Source of the DNA: Pseudomonas sp. K2I15
GTDB taxonomy: Bacteria > Pseudomonadota > Gammaproteobacteria > Pseudomonadales > Pseudomonadaceae
NCBI RefSeq assembly: GCF_002204795.1
Contig: NZ_NIXO01000004.1
Coordinates: 62,001 to 126,000 of the forward strand
DNA: 64,000 bases
Direction: 5' to 3'
The position numbers and the translations under genes were made by a program. Shown piece after piece: positions 35,989-44,555 of the stretch. How positions within the stretch are numbered: position 1 is the stretch's first letter; every line of letters starts with the position of its first letter. The notes beneath the pieces are model-generated. The model had not been told where the DNA came from. It made no database searches and was given only the letters and a program-made list of their open reading frames with translations.

Positions 35989-37029
35989 TCAAGGCGCAGG
36001 GTTCGGATGATCCTTCTGGATCGCCTCAATCCCCGCCAGCACCTCATCCGACAGTTTCAAATCAGCGCTGGCGATGTTGCTGTCCAGCTGCTCCAACGTC
36101 GTGGCGCCAATGATGTTGCTGGTCACGAACGGCTGTTGCGTCACAAAGGCCAACGCCATCTGCGCCGGGTCCAGGCCGTGCTCACGGGCCAATGCCACGT
36201 AACGGCTGCATGCAGCTTCCGACTGCGCATTGAAGTAGCGGCTGAAGCGGCTATAGAGGCTCAGGCGACCCTTGGCCGGGCGCGCGCCACCTTCGTACTT
36301 GCCGCTGAGCATGCCAAACGCCAATGGCGAGTAAGCCAGCAAACCACACTGCTCACGAATCGCGATTTCCGCCAGGCCCACTTCAAAGCTGCGGTTGAGC
36401 AGGTTGTAGGGGTTCTGGATCGACACCGCGCGGGTCCAGCCACGGGCTTCGGCCAGGGCCAGGAACTTCATGGTGCCCCACGGGGTTTCGTTGGACAGGC
36501 CGATGTGGCGGATCTTGCCGGCCTTGACCTGCTCATCCAACGCTTCGAGGGTTTCTTCCAACGGCGTCAGGTCTTCTTCGGCCTTGTGCTTGTAGCCCAG
36601 TTGGCCGAAAAAGTTGGTGCTGCGCTCGGGCCAGTGCAGTTGGTAGAGGTCGATCCAGTCGGTTTGCAGGCGCTTGAGGCTTGCATCCAGGGCTTCGGCG
36701 ATATGCTTGCGGTTGTGCTTGAGGCTGCCATCGCGGATGTAGTCGATGGTGTTGCCGGGGCCGGCGATCTTGCTGGCGAGGATCCAGTCGGCACGGTCGC
36801 CGCGGCTTTTGAAGTAATTACCGATATAGCGCTCGGTGGTGGCGTAGGTGTCTGCCTTGGGCGGCACCGGGTACATTTCCGCAGTGTCGAGGAAGTTGAT
36901 GCCCGCGGCCTTGGCCCGTTCGATCTGTGCGAAGGCCTCTGTCTCGCTGTTCTGCTCGCCCCAGGTCATGGTGCCCAAGGCTATCGCGCTCACGTTCAGA
37001 TCGGTTCGGCCCAGCTGTCGATAGTCCAT
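35989..37029 (-). CDS. tas: NADP(H)-dependent aldo-keto reductase, Tas-like
   Basis: A 346-residue TIM-barrel reductase, the same length as E. coli Tas, with GTMTWGEQNSETEA near the start and the tetrad Asp/Tyr in FLDTAEMYPVPP, Lys in LASKIAG and His in LYQLHWPER. The conserved run QNPYNLLNRSFEVGLAE is characteristic. The physiological substrate is not established. The ATG at 37029 has AAGGAG 7 bases upstream. It is convergent with the acyl-CoA dehydrogenase gene across a REPIN and divergent from rplM. Confidence 0.9.
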   Translation of the reverse strand: MDYRQLGRTDLNVSAIALGTMTWGEQNSETEAFAQIERAKAAGINFLDTAEMYPVPPKADTYATTERYIGNYFKSRGDRADWILASKIAGPGNTIDYIRDGSLKHNRKHIAEALDASLKRLQTDWIDLYQLHWPERSTNFFGQLGYKHKAEEDLTPLEETLEALDEQVKAGKIRHIGLSNETPWGTMKFLALAEARGWTRAVSIQNPYNLLNRSFEVGLAEIAIREQCGLLAYSPLAFGMLSGKYEGGARPAKGRLSLYSRFSRYFNAQSEAACSRYVALAREHGLDPAQMALAFVTQQPFVTSNIIGATTLEQLDSNIASADLKLSDEVLAGIEAIQKDHPNPAP

Positions 37030-37206
37030 CGGGTACTCCTTCGAGGAAAACAATCATAAAAGCAGGTTGAAATTTTTTTGGCAATCTGCATAATTGCCCA
37101 CCTCTTTCTGCAGTGGAAGTGATGCGCCGCCTGCCGAAGAATCTTGCCGTTGAACGGACGCGCCGACCCGAGCCCCCGATAGCGTCTGTATCCGGCTGCC
37201 TTTGAC

Positions 37207-37235
37207 TTGTCAAAGTACGCACTATTCAGTAAGAT
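37207..37235 (+). promoter_or_regulatory. Predicted sigma70 promoter of rplM-rpsI
   Basis: TTGTCA (37207-37212) and TAAGAT (37230-37235) with a 17-bp spacer. The leader to the rplM ATG would be about 36 nt. Confidence 0.7.
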
Positions 37236-37277
37236 CCGCCGTCTAATTTACAGGGCGGCCCCTGAGGCTATTAAAGA

Positions 37278-37706
37278 ATGACAACTTTTACTGCAAAACC
37301 AGAAACAGTTCAGCGCGACTGGTTTGTCGTCGACGCCGCTGGTCAGACCCTGGGTCGTCTGGCCACTGAAGTCGCCAGCCGTCTGCGTGGCAAGCACAAG
37401 CCTGAGTACACCCCTCACGTTGATACCGGTGACTACATTGTCATCATCAACGCTGAGCAGGTACGTGTTACCGGCAACAAAGCGCAAGACAAAATGTACT
37501 ACCGTCACTCCGGTTTCCCAGGCGGTATCAAGTCTTCGAACTTCGAAGGCCTGATCTCCAAAAAGCCTGAAGCCCCGATTGAAATCGCGGTCAAAGGTAT
37601 GCTGCCGAAGGGCCCACTGGGTCGCGACATGTATCGCAAGCTGAAAGTCTATGCGGGCGCTGCTCACCCTCATGCTGCTCAGCAGCCCCAAGAACTGAAG
37701 TTTTAA
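37278..37706 (+). CDS. rplM: 50S ribosomal protein L13
   Basis: 142 residues, the usual length. It contains the typical [15 protein letters not shown] near residue 15, [20 protein letters not shown] and the [20 protein letters not shown] block near 110. It binds 23S rRNA and is an early assembly protein. GAGG lies 10 bases before the ATG. It is co-transcribed with rpsI, the standard bacterial pair. Confidence 0.98.
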   Translation: MTTFTAKPETVQRDWFVVDAAGQTLGRLATEVASRLRGKHKPEYTPHVDTGDYIVIINAEQVRVTGNKAQDKMYYRHSGFPGGIKSSNFEGLISKKPEAPIEIAVKGMLPKGPLGRDMYRKLKVYAGAAHPHAAQQPQELKF

Positions 37707-37720
37707 CGGAATAGTTCATT

Positions 37721-38113
37721 ATGTCGGCGACTCAAAATTACGGCACTGGCCGTCGCAAAACCGCTACCGCTCGCGTTTTCCTGCGTCCGGGTACTGGTAA
37801 CATCTCGATCAACAACCGCACTCTGGAAAATTTCTTCGGTCGCGAAACTGCCCGCATGGTAGTTCGTCAGCCGCTGGAATTGACCGAGACTGTTGAAAAG
37901 TTCGACATCTACGTCACCGTTATCGGTGGCGGTGTAAGTGGTCAAGCTGGCGCAATCCGCCACGGTATCACTCGCGCTCTGATGCAGTACGACGAAACCC
38001 TGCGTGGCGCTCTGCGCAAAGCTGGCTTCGTTACTCGCGATGCTCGTGAAGTTGAACGTAAGAAAGTTGGTCTGCGTAAAGCGCGTAAGCGTCCGCAGTA
38101 CTCGAAGCGTTAA
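37721..38113 (+). CDS. rpsI: 30S ribosomal protein S9
   Basis: 130 residues ending in the invariant tail RKRPQYSKR, which reaches the P-site tRNA. The N-terminal [20 protein letters not shown] and the central [20 protein letters not shown] are diagnostic. It starts 14 bases after rplM ends, and a strong terminator follows. Confidence 0.98.
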   Translation: MSATQNYGTGRRKTATARVFLRPGTGNISINNRTLENFFGRETARMVVRQPLELTETVEKFDIYVTVIGGGVSGQAGAIRHGITRALMQYDETLRGALRKAGFVTRDAREVERKKVGLRKARKRPQYSKR

Positions 38114-38131
38114 TTCGCTTTTACGTTCCAG

Positions 38132-38168
38132 AAAACGCCCAGCCTCCTCACGGAGCTGGGCGTTTTTT
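38132..38168 (+). terminator. Intrinsic terminator of rplM-rpsI
   Basis: AAAACGCCCAGC and GCTGGGCGTTTT pair around CTCCTCACGGA, followed by further T, 18 bases past the stop codon. Confidence 0.9.
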
Positions 38169-38378
38169 ATTGCCTGCTATTTATGTAAAAAATCTGTGTG
38201 ACAACTTGCCACATCCGTAGAGCCCCTATACTCAAAGGCTTGGAGCCAGCGCCGGGGGTAATTACCTTGTCAGGCGTGTGGCTTTTCATTACCATTCGGC
38301 AAAATTTTTATAAGTTCAGATTTAACACTTAGTAGACGCCTGATTTAACAGGCCACAAAGCTGATGGGAGAGGACTGA

Positions 38379-38975
38379 ATGAGCAATGACGGCGTGAATG
38401 CAGGCCGGCGTCGCTTCTTGGTAGCAGCCACATCCGTGGTGGGTGCTGCAGGAGCGGTGGGGGCTGCGGTCCCGTTCGTGGGGTCATGGTTTCCCAGTGC
38501 CAAGGCGAAAGCCGCAGGTGCACCGGTGAAGGTGAATGTCAGCAAGATCGATCCAGGCCAGCAAATGATTGCTGAATGGCGCGGTCAGCCAGTGTTCATC
38601 GTTCGTCGAACTGAGGAAATCCTGGGGAATCTGAAGAAGATCGAGGGCCAACTGTCTGACCCCGACTCGAAGAATTCCGACCAACCCGCTTACGTCGATA
38701 AGGAAAATCGCTCGATCAAGCCGGAGATTCTGCTGCTGATCGGTATCTGCACCCACTTGGGTTGCTCTCCCACCTTCCGTCCGGAAGTGGCGCCCGCAGA
38801 CCTGGGCAAGGACTGGGTCGGGGGCTATTTCTGCCCGTGCCACGGTTCTCACTACGACCTCGCTGGCCGCGTCTACAAGTCACAACCCGCACCACTGAAC
38901 CTGCCAGTTCCGCCACATCACTACGAGACTGACAGTGTCATTGTCATTGGCGTCGACGAGGGGGAGAAAGCCTGA
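38379..38975 (+). CDS. petA: Ubiquinol-cytochrome c reductase, Rieske iron-sulfur subunit
   Basis: 198-residue subunit of the bc1 complex. The N-terminus has a twin-Arg-type start (GRRRFLVAATS) and a single membrane anchor. The 2Fe-2S ligands are in CTHLGC and CPCHGSHY. A 2Fe-2S Rieske domain fills the C-terminal half. GGGAGAGG lies before the ATG. It overlaps petB by one base (TGATG). The 265-bp upstream region contains a possible but short-spaced promoter (TTGCCA at 38206, TATACT at 38227, 15-bp spacer). Confidence 0.97.
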   Translation: MSNDGVNAGRRRFLVAATSVVGAAGAVGAAVPFVGSWFPSAKAKAAGAPVKVNVSKIDPGQQMIAEWRGQPVFIVRRTEEILGNLKKIEGQLSDPDSKNSDQPAYVDKENRSIKPEILLLIGICTHLGCSPTFRPEVAPADLGKDWVGGYFCPCHGSHYDLAGRVYKSQPAPLNLPVPPHHYETDSVIVIGVDEGEKA

Positions 38976-40186
38976 TGAGCAAGTTCATGGATTGGGTTGA
39001 TGCGCGCTTCCCCGCGACTAAAATGTGGGAAGACCACCTCAGCAAGTACTACGCACCGAAGAATTTCAACTTCTTCTATTTCTTTGGCTCCCTGGCACTT
39101 TTGGTACTGGTCAACCAGATCGTTACCGGTGTCTGGCTGACGATGAGCTACACCCCGTCAGCCGAAGAAGCCTTCGCCTCCGTCGAATACATCATGCGCG
39201 ACGTCGAGTACGGCTCGATCCTGCGTCTGCTGCACTCCACAGGTGCCTCTGCGTTCTTCATCGTGGTCTACATGCACATGTTCCGTGGACTGCTCTACGG
39301 TTCATACCAGAAGCCCCGCGAGCTGGTGTGGGTGTTCGGCATGCTGATCTACCTGGCGCTGATGGCCGAGGCCTTCATGGGCTACCTGCTGCCGTGGGGC
39401 CAGATGTCCTACTGGGGCGCCCAGGTGATCATCTCGCTGTTTGGCGCGATCCCGGTCATCGGCAACGACCTTACCCAGTGGATCCGTGGTGACTACCTGA
39501 TCTCCGGGATCACCCTGAACCGCTTCTTCGCCTTGCACGTGGTGGCCTTGCCGATCGTGATTCTCGGCCTGGTCGTTCTGCACATCCTGGCGTTGCACGA
39601 AGTGGGTTCGAACAACCCCGACGGCGTGGACATCAAGAAGCACAAAGACGAAAACGGCGTACCGCTGGATGGCATTCCGTTCCACCCGTACTACACCGTA
39701 AAAGATATCGTCGGCGTGGTGGTGTTCCTGTTCATCTTCTGCTCGATCGTGTTCTTTTTCCCGGAGATGGGCGGTTATTTCCTCGAGAAACCGAACTTCG
39801 AACAGGCGAACGCCTTCAAGACCCCGGAACACATTGCCCCGGTCTGGTACTTCACCCCGTTCTACGCGATCTTGCGGGCGATTCCCGACAAACTCATGGG
39901 CGTTATCGCCATGGGTGCGGCGATTGCGGTGCTGTTCGTGCTGCCTTGGCTCGACCGTAGCCCGGTCAAGTCCATGCGCTACAAGGGCTGGCTGAGCAAG
40001 ATCTGGCTGTGGGTGTTCTGCATTGCGTTCGTGATCCTGGGTGTACTGGGCGTACTGGCGCCGACTCCGGAGCGTACGTTGCTGTCGCAGGTCTGCACCT
40101 TCCTGTACTTCGCCTACTTCATTCTGATGCCGTTCTATACCCGGCTCGAGAAGACCAAACCGGTACCGGATAGGGTGACTGGCTGA
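38975..40186 (+). CDS. petB: Cytochrome b of the bc1 complex
   Basis: 403-residue inner-membrane subunit with eight or nine helices. The haem-ligand histidines are in LHSTGASAFFIVVYMHMFRG and FFALHVVALPIVILGLVVLH. The quinol-oxidation motif appears as PVWY (in EHIAPVWYF), the form found in many gammaproteobacteria instead of PEWY. The start overlaps the petA stop by one base and its stop overlaps the petC start in the same way, so the three subunits are coupled in translation. Confidence 0.98.
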   Translation: MSKFMDWVDARFPATKMWEDHLSKYYAPKNFNFFYFFGSLALLVLVNQIVTGVWLTMSYTPSAEEAFASVEYIMRDVEYGSILRLLHSTGASAFFIVVYMHMFRGLLYGSYQKPRELVWVFGMLIYLALMAEAFMGYLLPWGQMSYWGAQVIISLFGAIPVIGNDLTQWIRGDYLISGITLNRFFALHVVALPIVILGLVVLHILALHEVGSNNPDGVDIKKHKDENGVPLDGIPFHPYYTVKDIVGVVVFLFIFCSIVFFFPEMGGYFLEKPNFEQANAFKTPEHIAPVWYFTPFYAILRAIPDKLMGVIAMGAAIAVLFVLPWLDRSPVKSMRYKGWLSKIWLWVFCIAFVILGVLGVLAPTPERTLLSQVCTFLYFAYFILMPFYTRLEKTKPVPDRVTG

Positions 40187-40965
40187 TGAAAAAATTATTC
40201 GTTGCATTCATTCTTGCGGCCCTGCCGCTGCTGTCTTTCGCTGCTGAACACGGCCCCGAGCTGGAAAAAGTCGATATCGACGTGTCGGACAAGGCTGCCA
40301 TGCAGGATGGCGCACGTACGTTCGCCAACTACTGCATGGGCTGCCACAGCGCCAAGTTCCAGCGTTACGAGCGCGTTGCCGATGACCTGGGCATCCCGCA
40401 CGACGTGATGCTCAAGAATCTGGTGTTCACCGGGGCGAAGATCGGCGACCACATGACCATCGGCATGCAACCTGCCGACGCCAAGACCTGGTTCGGGGCT
40501 GCACCGCCCGACTTGACCCTGGTGGCCCGCGTGCGTGGCACCGATTGGCTCTACGGCTACCTGAAATCCTTCTACGAAGACCCGACGCGTCCCTACGGCG
40601 TGAACAACAAAGTGTTCCCGAACGTCGGTATGCCTAACGTTCTGGTCGGCCTGCAAGGTCGCCAAGTGGTAGGATGCAAGCAAGTACAAATCGTCGAAGA
40701 CGGCAAGAAGCAGTATGATCCGCTCACCGGTACGCCTTTGACTCATGAAGCGTGCGATCAGCTGACCATAGTGCCGAAGACCGGCGCGCTGAACGAAGAG
40801 CAGTTCGACGAGAAGGTCAAGAATCTGGTGACCTTCCTGGCCTACTCGGCCAACCCAGTGAAGCTGCAGCATCAGCGCATTGGTACCTATGTGTTGCTGT
40901 ACCTGGCCTTCTTCTTCGTGTTCGCTTATCTGCTGAAACGCGAATACTGGAAGGATGTGCATTGA
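40186..40965 (+). CDS. petC: Cytochrome c1 of the bc1 complex
   Basis: 259 residues. A signal peptide (MKKLFVAFILAALPLLSFA) leads to the periplasmic domain. Covalent haem attaches at CMGCH near residue 48, and the methionine axial ligand is likely in the MPNV region. The C-terminal helix before LKREYWKDVH anchors it in the membrane. Last gene of petABC. Confidence 0.97.
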   Translation: MKKLFVAFILAALPLLSFAAEHGPELEKVDIDVSDKAAMQDGARTFANYCMGCHSAKFQRYERVADDLGIPHDVMLKNLVFTGAKIGDHMTIGMQPADAKTWFGAAPPDLTLVARVRGTDWLYGYLKSFYEDPTRPYGVNNKVFPNVGMPNVLVGLQGRQVVGCKQVQIVEDGKKQYDPLTGTPLTHEACDQLTIVPKTGALNEEQFDEKVKNLVTFLAYSANPVKLQHQRIGTYVLLYLAFFFVFAYLLKREYWKDVH

Positions 40966-40994
40966 TCCAACCGTAAGTAATTGCTGTTAATCTT

Positions 40995-41070
40995 GCGCGC
41001 CCAGCGGCATCTCTGAAGGTAAGTCTGGTTTATCCAGGCGTCACGGAGATGCTCACTGGGCGCGCTCGTT
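40995..41070 (+). terminator. Long-stem hairpin after petC, terminator candidate
   Basis: GCGCGCCCAG (40995-41004) pairs perfectly with CTGGGCGCGC (41056-41065) across a 51-nt loop that can fold further. It is followed by TCGTTTTTG. The large loop is unusual for a plain terminator. Confidence 0.6.
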
Positions 41071-41110
41071 TTTGAGCTTCCGATAATTTCAACAAGCGAG
41101 GAGGACCGCC

Positions 41111-41728
41111 ATGGGCGTGACCAATCGGTTGGCCTGTTACTCCGACCCCGCCGACCACTATTCCCACCGAGTACGCATCGTGCTCGCAGAGAAGGGTGTC
41201 AGCGCAGAGATCATTACTGTTGAGGCGGGTCGTCACCCACCGAAACTGATCGAAGTGAACCCTTACGGCAGCTTGCCCACCCTGGTCGATCGTGATCTGG
41301 CGTTGTGGGAGTCAACCGTGGTGATGGAATACCTGGATGAGCGTTATCCCCATCCGCCGTTGTTGCCGGTGTATCCGGTGGCGCGTGCCAACAGCCGCCT
41401 GCTGATCCATCGGATCCAGCGTGACTGGTGTGGCCTGGTGGACCTGATTCTGGATTCACGCAGCAAAGAAGCAGCCCGGGTTCAGGCGCGCAAGGAATTG
41501 CGCGAGAGCCTGACCGGTGTTTCGCCGTTATTTGCTGACAAACCTTTTTTCCTCAGCGAGGAACAAAGTCTGGTGGATTGCTGCCTATTACCCATACTCT
41601 GGCGCTTGCCGATTTTGGGCATTGAATTGCCGCGGCCTGCCAAGCCGCTGCTTGACTACATGGAGCGCCAGTTTGCGCGTGAGGCTTTCCAGGCGAGTCT
41701 GTCTGGTGTCGAACGCGATATGCGCTAA
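41111..41728 (+). CDS. sspA: Stringent starvation protein A
   Basis: 205-residue GST-fold protein that binds RNA polymerase. The N-terminal thioredoxin-like part includes [13 protein letters not shown] and the conserved [19 protein letters not shown]; the helical part follows. In Pseudomonas and other bacteria it alters sigma-factor use and virulence gene expression. GAGGAGG stands 7 bases before the ATG. Operon with sspB, 17 bases apart. Confidence 0.96.
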   Translation: MGVTNRLACYSDPADHYSHRVRIVLAEKGVSAEIITVEAGRHPPKLIEVNPYGSLPTLVDRDLALWESTVVMEYLDERYPHPPLLPVYPVARANSRLLIHRIQRDWCGLVDLILDSRSKEAARVQARKELRESLTGVSPLFADKPFFLSEEQSLVDCCLLPILWRLPILGIELPRPAKPLLDYMERQFAREAFQASLSGVERDMR

Positions 41729-41745
41729 GGCTTAAGGAGCCGTTG

Positions 41746-42165
41746 ATGAACTCCAGTCGACCTTACCTGGTCCGCGCGCTCTATGAGTGGATAGTGGACA
41801 ACGATTGCACCCCGCACATGCTGGTCAATTCCGAGTTTGCTGCGGTTCAGGTACCGCAAGGTTTTGCCAGCGACGGACAAATCGTCCTGAACGTTTCACC
41901 CAGTGCCGTGCGACACCTGCACATGGACAATGAAGCGGTCAGCTTTGAAGGGCGTTTCGGCGGTGTGCCGCATACGCTGTTCGTGCCCATCGGCGCCATC
42001 CTCGGGATTTACGCCCGGGAAAACGGCCAGGGCATGGTGTTTGATCTGGAGTCCTCCCTTGAGGAAGACGAAGCGATCGAGCTCGAAGGCGAAGATGATG
42101 CACCGCCGCCGGATTCCGAGCCACCGCGCCCAAGCGGTCGGCCGAGTCTGAAAGTGGTGAAGTAA
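41746..42165 (+). CDS. sspB: Stringent starvation protein B (ClpXP adaptor)
   Basis: 139-residue adaptor that delivers ssrA-tagged peptides to ClpXP. The core opens with RPYLVRALYEWIVDNDCTPH and contains GRFGGVPHTLFVPIGAILGIYA. A flexible acidic linker leads to the C-terminal ClpX-binding tail (RPSLKVVK). The ATG at 41746 follows AAGGAG with 5-nt spacing; a TTG just before it is not needed. Confidence 0.96.
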   Translation: MNSSRPYLVRALYEWIVDNDCTPHMLVNSEFAAVQVPQGFASDGQIVLNVSPSAVRHLHMDNEAVSFEGRFGGVPHTLFVPIGAILGIYARENGQGMVFDLESSLEEDEAIELEGEDDAPPPDSEPPRPSGRPSLKVVK

Positions 42166-42197
42166 CAAGCCGCGGGCCTTCGGGCCAGTGTTAAAAG

Positions 42198-42225
42198 TGC
42201 CTCGGTGATGCCGGGGCATTTTTTT
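42198..42225 (+). terminator. Intrinsic terminator of sspA-sspB
   Basis: TGCCTCGG pairs with CCGGGGCA (one G-T pair) around a 5-nt loop and is followed by seven T, 32 bases past the stop codon. Confidence 0.8.
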
Positions 42226-42275
42226 GCGTGGCGAAAACCCCGTCAGTTATAGATGAAAGTCATGACAGGACGGTG

Positions 42276-42285
42276 ATCGTACAAC
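42276..42285. promoter_or_regulatory. Candidate autoregulatory operator half-site ATCGTACAAC
   Basis: This is the exact reverse complement of GTTGTACGAT found in the kdgD promoter (44539-44548). It lies 51 bases before the FadR/GntR regulator ATG, overlapping the expected -35 region of a possible promoter with TATCAT at 42296-42301. Confidence 0.45.
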
Positions 42286-42335
42286 CGCCATGGGCTATCA
42301 TGCGTGCTTCAGATCGCCGAGATAGATGATTCATC

Positions 42336-43085
42336 ATGGAAAACGCCAGCGCCGCCCCACGTCTTCCCCGCAAGCGCCGCAGCCTTGCCCAGGAATTGGT
42401 CACGGTGTTGTCCGAGCAGATCCGCGACGGCCAACTCAAACGTGGCGACAAACTGCCTACCGAGTCGGCGATCATGGACACCCATGGGGTCAGCCGCACC
42501 GTGGTGCGTGAAGCCATCTCGCGATTGCAGGCGGCCGGGCAGGTGGAAACCCGCCATGGTATCGGCACCTTTGTTTTGGATACGCCGAGCCCTAGTGGCT
42601 TCCGGATCGACCCGGCCACGGTGGTCACGCTGCGTGATGTGCTGGCTATCCTTGAATTGCGCATCAGCCTGGAAGTGGAGTCTGCCGGGCTTGCCGCTCA
42701 GCGTCGTAACGACGAGCAATTGGCCGGCATGCGCGCAGCCCTCGACGCGCTGAACGAAAGTGCAGCCCACGCCGGTGATGCGGTGGCGTCAGACTTCCAG
42801 TTCCACCTGCAGATTGCCCTCTCCACCGGCAACCGCTACTTCACTGACATCATGACCCACCTGGGCACCAGCATTATTCCGCGCACGCGGCTGAACTCGG
42901 CACGCCTGGCCCATGATGACCAGCAGCACTACATGAGCCGCCTGAGTCGCGAACACGAAGAGATCTATGAGGCGATCGCTCGCCAGGATTCGGATGCGGC
43001 ACGAGCGGCCATGCGTTTGCACCTGACCAACAGCCGTGAGCGGCTGCGCCATGCCCATGAAGAGGCAGAGGCGCAACGCGGTTAA
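42336..43085 (+). CDS. FadR-subfamily GntR transcriptional regulator
   Basis: A 249-residue regulator. Residues 18-85 are the winged helix (LPTESAIMDTHGVSRTVVREAISRLQAAGQVETRHGIGTF in segments). The C-terminal all-helical FCD domain has the metal or ligand residues in DFQFHLQIALSTGN, SREHEEIYEAI and MRLHLTNSRERL. Location ahead of the galactarate genes and a shared operator motif indicate that it controls them, probably as a repressor released by the sugar diacid or an intermediate. The ATG at 42336 has no clear ribosome site. Confidence 0.87.
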   Translation: MENASAAPRLPRKRRSLAQELVTVLSEQIRDGQLKRGDKLPTESAIMDTHGVSRTVVREAISRLQAAGQVETRHGIGTFVLDTPSPSGFRIDPATVVTLRDVLAILELRISLEVESAGLAAQRRNDEQLAGMRAALDALNESAAHAGDAVASDFQFHLQIALSTGNRYFTDIMTHLGTSIIPRTRLNSARLAHDDQQHYMSRLSREHEEIYEAIARQDSDAARAAMRLHLTNSRERLRHAHEEAEAQRG

Positions 43086-43095
43086 ATGCGATCAG

Positions 43096-43202
43096 TGTGG
43101 GAGCTGTCGAGCGTTAGCGAGACTGCGATGCAGGCGCTGAGGTCTATCAGGTACACCGAGTCGATCCCATCGCAGCCTCGCTGGGGCTCGACAGCTCCCA
43201 CA
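43096..43202. repeat. Inverted repeat of the GGGAGCTGTCGAGC type
   Basis: TGTGGGAGCTGTCGAGC on the left and GCTCGACAGCTCCCACA on the right form perfect 17-bp ends of a 107-bp element. It resembles REPINs in design but has a different core sequence, so it belongs to another dispersed family. It sits between the regulator gene and the convergent phospholipase-like gene. Confidence 0.75.
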
Positions 43203-43234
43203 TTTGATCTTTGTGGCCTTGAGGATAGGCTTGC

Positions 43235-44392
43235 TTAGCTGGCCGGCTGATTCGGCTTGTAGTCCTTGAGCAGCAGGTACGTGCTCCAGCCCCACCAATC
43301 ATTGGTCCACTGCTTGTCGTTCAGGTTGTTGACGTCCTTGCGCCGCAGCACCTTGTCGCCCTCTGCCTTGAACAGCGGTGAGAAGTTATTCGCCGGGTTT
43401 TGCGCGGCATTCAGGTCCGGCACATACAACGGCGCCTTGAAGTTGGCCGGGGAGGGCGCCACGCCGCTGATAAACGTTTCGAAGATTTCATCGGCCGAGG
43501 CCTGCACGGCACGTTTGACCATGGCCCGGTTGGCCGCGTCGTTGCTATCGAAATAACGTTTATCACCGTAAGCATGCCATTGCTCGCCGAGGGCATTGCG
43601 CACATTGAGCCCGAACTTGCTGTCTTCATCGTGCATGAAGCGGCTGATCAGCGAGCCCAGTTCACCCGGTGTCACCACCGCCGCGAGTTGTTTACGCGGT
43701 ACCCGCAGGTGGCCAGCGGAAAACAGATCGGTCAAAAAGTGATCAGCGAAGCTGTTCATGGCATAGGCCAGTTCCAGCGCCTGGTCGGTACCGGTCTGAT
43801 GCGCCAAGACCGCTTGTTGCAGCGCCGCGGTATGGCCCGCCAGATAGGCCGCCAACGCCCATTCGCCGAAGTGGTCGGCATTGTCTGCCGCCAGTTTCAG
43901 GTAGCGCCCCAGTGGAATCAGCGCCGACACGGCACTGCCGCCGCCGGTGATACGGTTCCATTCCTCGGACAAGGTGTCGCCCAGCGCGTCATAGGCTTCG
44001 TGGGGTTGCTTGCCATCCTTGATCGCCTGGTTGACCGCATTGATCTCCTTTTGCATCACCGCCAGGATCTTGCCCGCTTCCTCCCGTGAGGCCGGCAATA
44101 CCGCCAGCGAGTTAAACGCATCGGTAAAGCGCTGCACGCGATCAGCAGGTGATGCGCCTTCGTTGATGGGGCGCCCGGGAATCCCATAGAAATCGCCGCC
44201 CAGGGCGATGATCTGGCCGTAGCTCAGAGCGAGGCCATTGGGCAGGTGCAATTCAACCTGCCGCGCGGGAATCGCCGGGGCGTCCTTGACGAAGCGCAAC
44301 AGAGTGTCGTCGCCGATGGCGGTGTGTTCACCGCCTTCGAAACGCAGGGTGTGCGGTTTTTTTTCAGGTGTGGCGAGTTCAAGATCTGACAT
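43235..44392 (-). CDS. Phospholipase C/P1-nuclease-like protein, probably SOS-regulated
   Basis: A 385-residue protein without a signal peptide. The segments ADNADHFGEWALAAYLAGH and NSFADHFLTDLFSAGHLRVPR carry a His/Asp pattern like the zinc-binding core of zinc-dependent phospholipase C and P1 nuclease; WHAYGDKRYFDSNDAAN is also typical. The N-terminal 75 residues are not recognised. AAGGAG stands 6 bases before the ATG. A perfect LexA-type box (44432-44447) lies just downstream of the predicted promoter. The gene splits the galactarate module from its regulator, so it may be an insertion. Enzymatic activity is inferred from motifs only. Confidence 0.6.
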   Translation of the reverse strand: MSDLELATPEKKPHTLRFEGGEHTAIGDDTLLRFVKDAPAIPARQVELHLPNGLALSYGQIIALGGDFYGIPGRPINEGASPADRVQRFTDAFNSLAVLPASREEAGKILAVMQKEINAVNQAIKDGKQPHEAYDALGDTLSEEWNRITGGGSAVSALIPLGRYLKLAADNADHFGEWALAAYLAGHTAALQQAVLAHQTGTDQALELAYAMNSFADHFLTDLFSAGHLRVPRKQLAAVVTPGELGSLISRFMHDEDSKFGLNVRNALGEQWHAYGDKRYFDSNDAANRAMVKRAVQASADEIFETFISGVAPSPANFKAPLYVPDLNAAQNPANNFSPLFKAEGDKVLRRKDVNNLNDKQWTNDWWGWSTYLLLKDYKPNQPAS

Positions 44393-44431
44393 GTTAGCTC
44401 CTTGCTATGTCGTAGGAATCTTCCGTATTAG

Positions 44432-44447
44432 CTGTATATATATACAG
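44432..44447 (-). promoter_or_regulatory. LexA (SOS) box
   Basis: CTGTATATATATACAG is a perfect 16-bp palindrome equal to the core of the E. coli SOS consensus (CTG, ten alternating bases, CAG) and fits the Pseudomonas LexA consensus. It lies 39 bases before the phospholipase-like start codon and just downstream of that gene's predicted -10 box. Confidence 0.8.
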
Positions 44448-44455
44448 TAATATAG

Positions 44456-44483
44456 AGCATAGAGGAGAAATTTCCTACGTCAA
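44456..44483 (-). promoter_or_regulatory. Predicted promoter of the phospholipase-like gene
   Basis: On the minus strand, TTGACG (44483-44478) and TATGCT (44461-44456) are spaced 16 bp apart. Transcription would begin near 44449, at the edge of the LexA box. Confidence 0.5.
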
Positions 44484-44520
44484 GAAAGCAGCAACCAGGA
44501 AGAACACCGATGAATTGCAG

Positions 44521-44548
44521 TTGACGAATATTTTTATAGTTGTACGAT
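44521..44548 (+). promoter_or_regulatory. Predicted promoter of the kdgD operon
   Basis: TTGACG (44521-44526) and TACGAT (44543-44548) are spaced 16 bp apart. The leader would be about 60 nt. The -10 box falls inside the palindromic operator at 44542-44555. Confidence 0.5.
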
Positions 44549-44555
44549 GACGTAC
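44539..44555. promoter_or_regulatory. Candidate operator of the FadR/GntR regulator
   Basis: GTACG-ATGA-CGTAC is a perfect 5-bp inverted repeat covering the kdgD -10 box. GTTGTACGAT within it recurs in inverse orientation upstream of the regulator gene (42276-42285). Confidence 0.55.
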
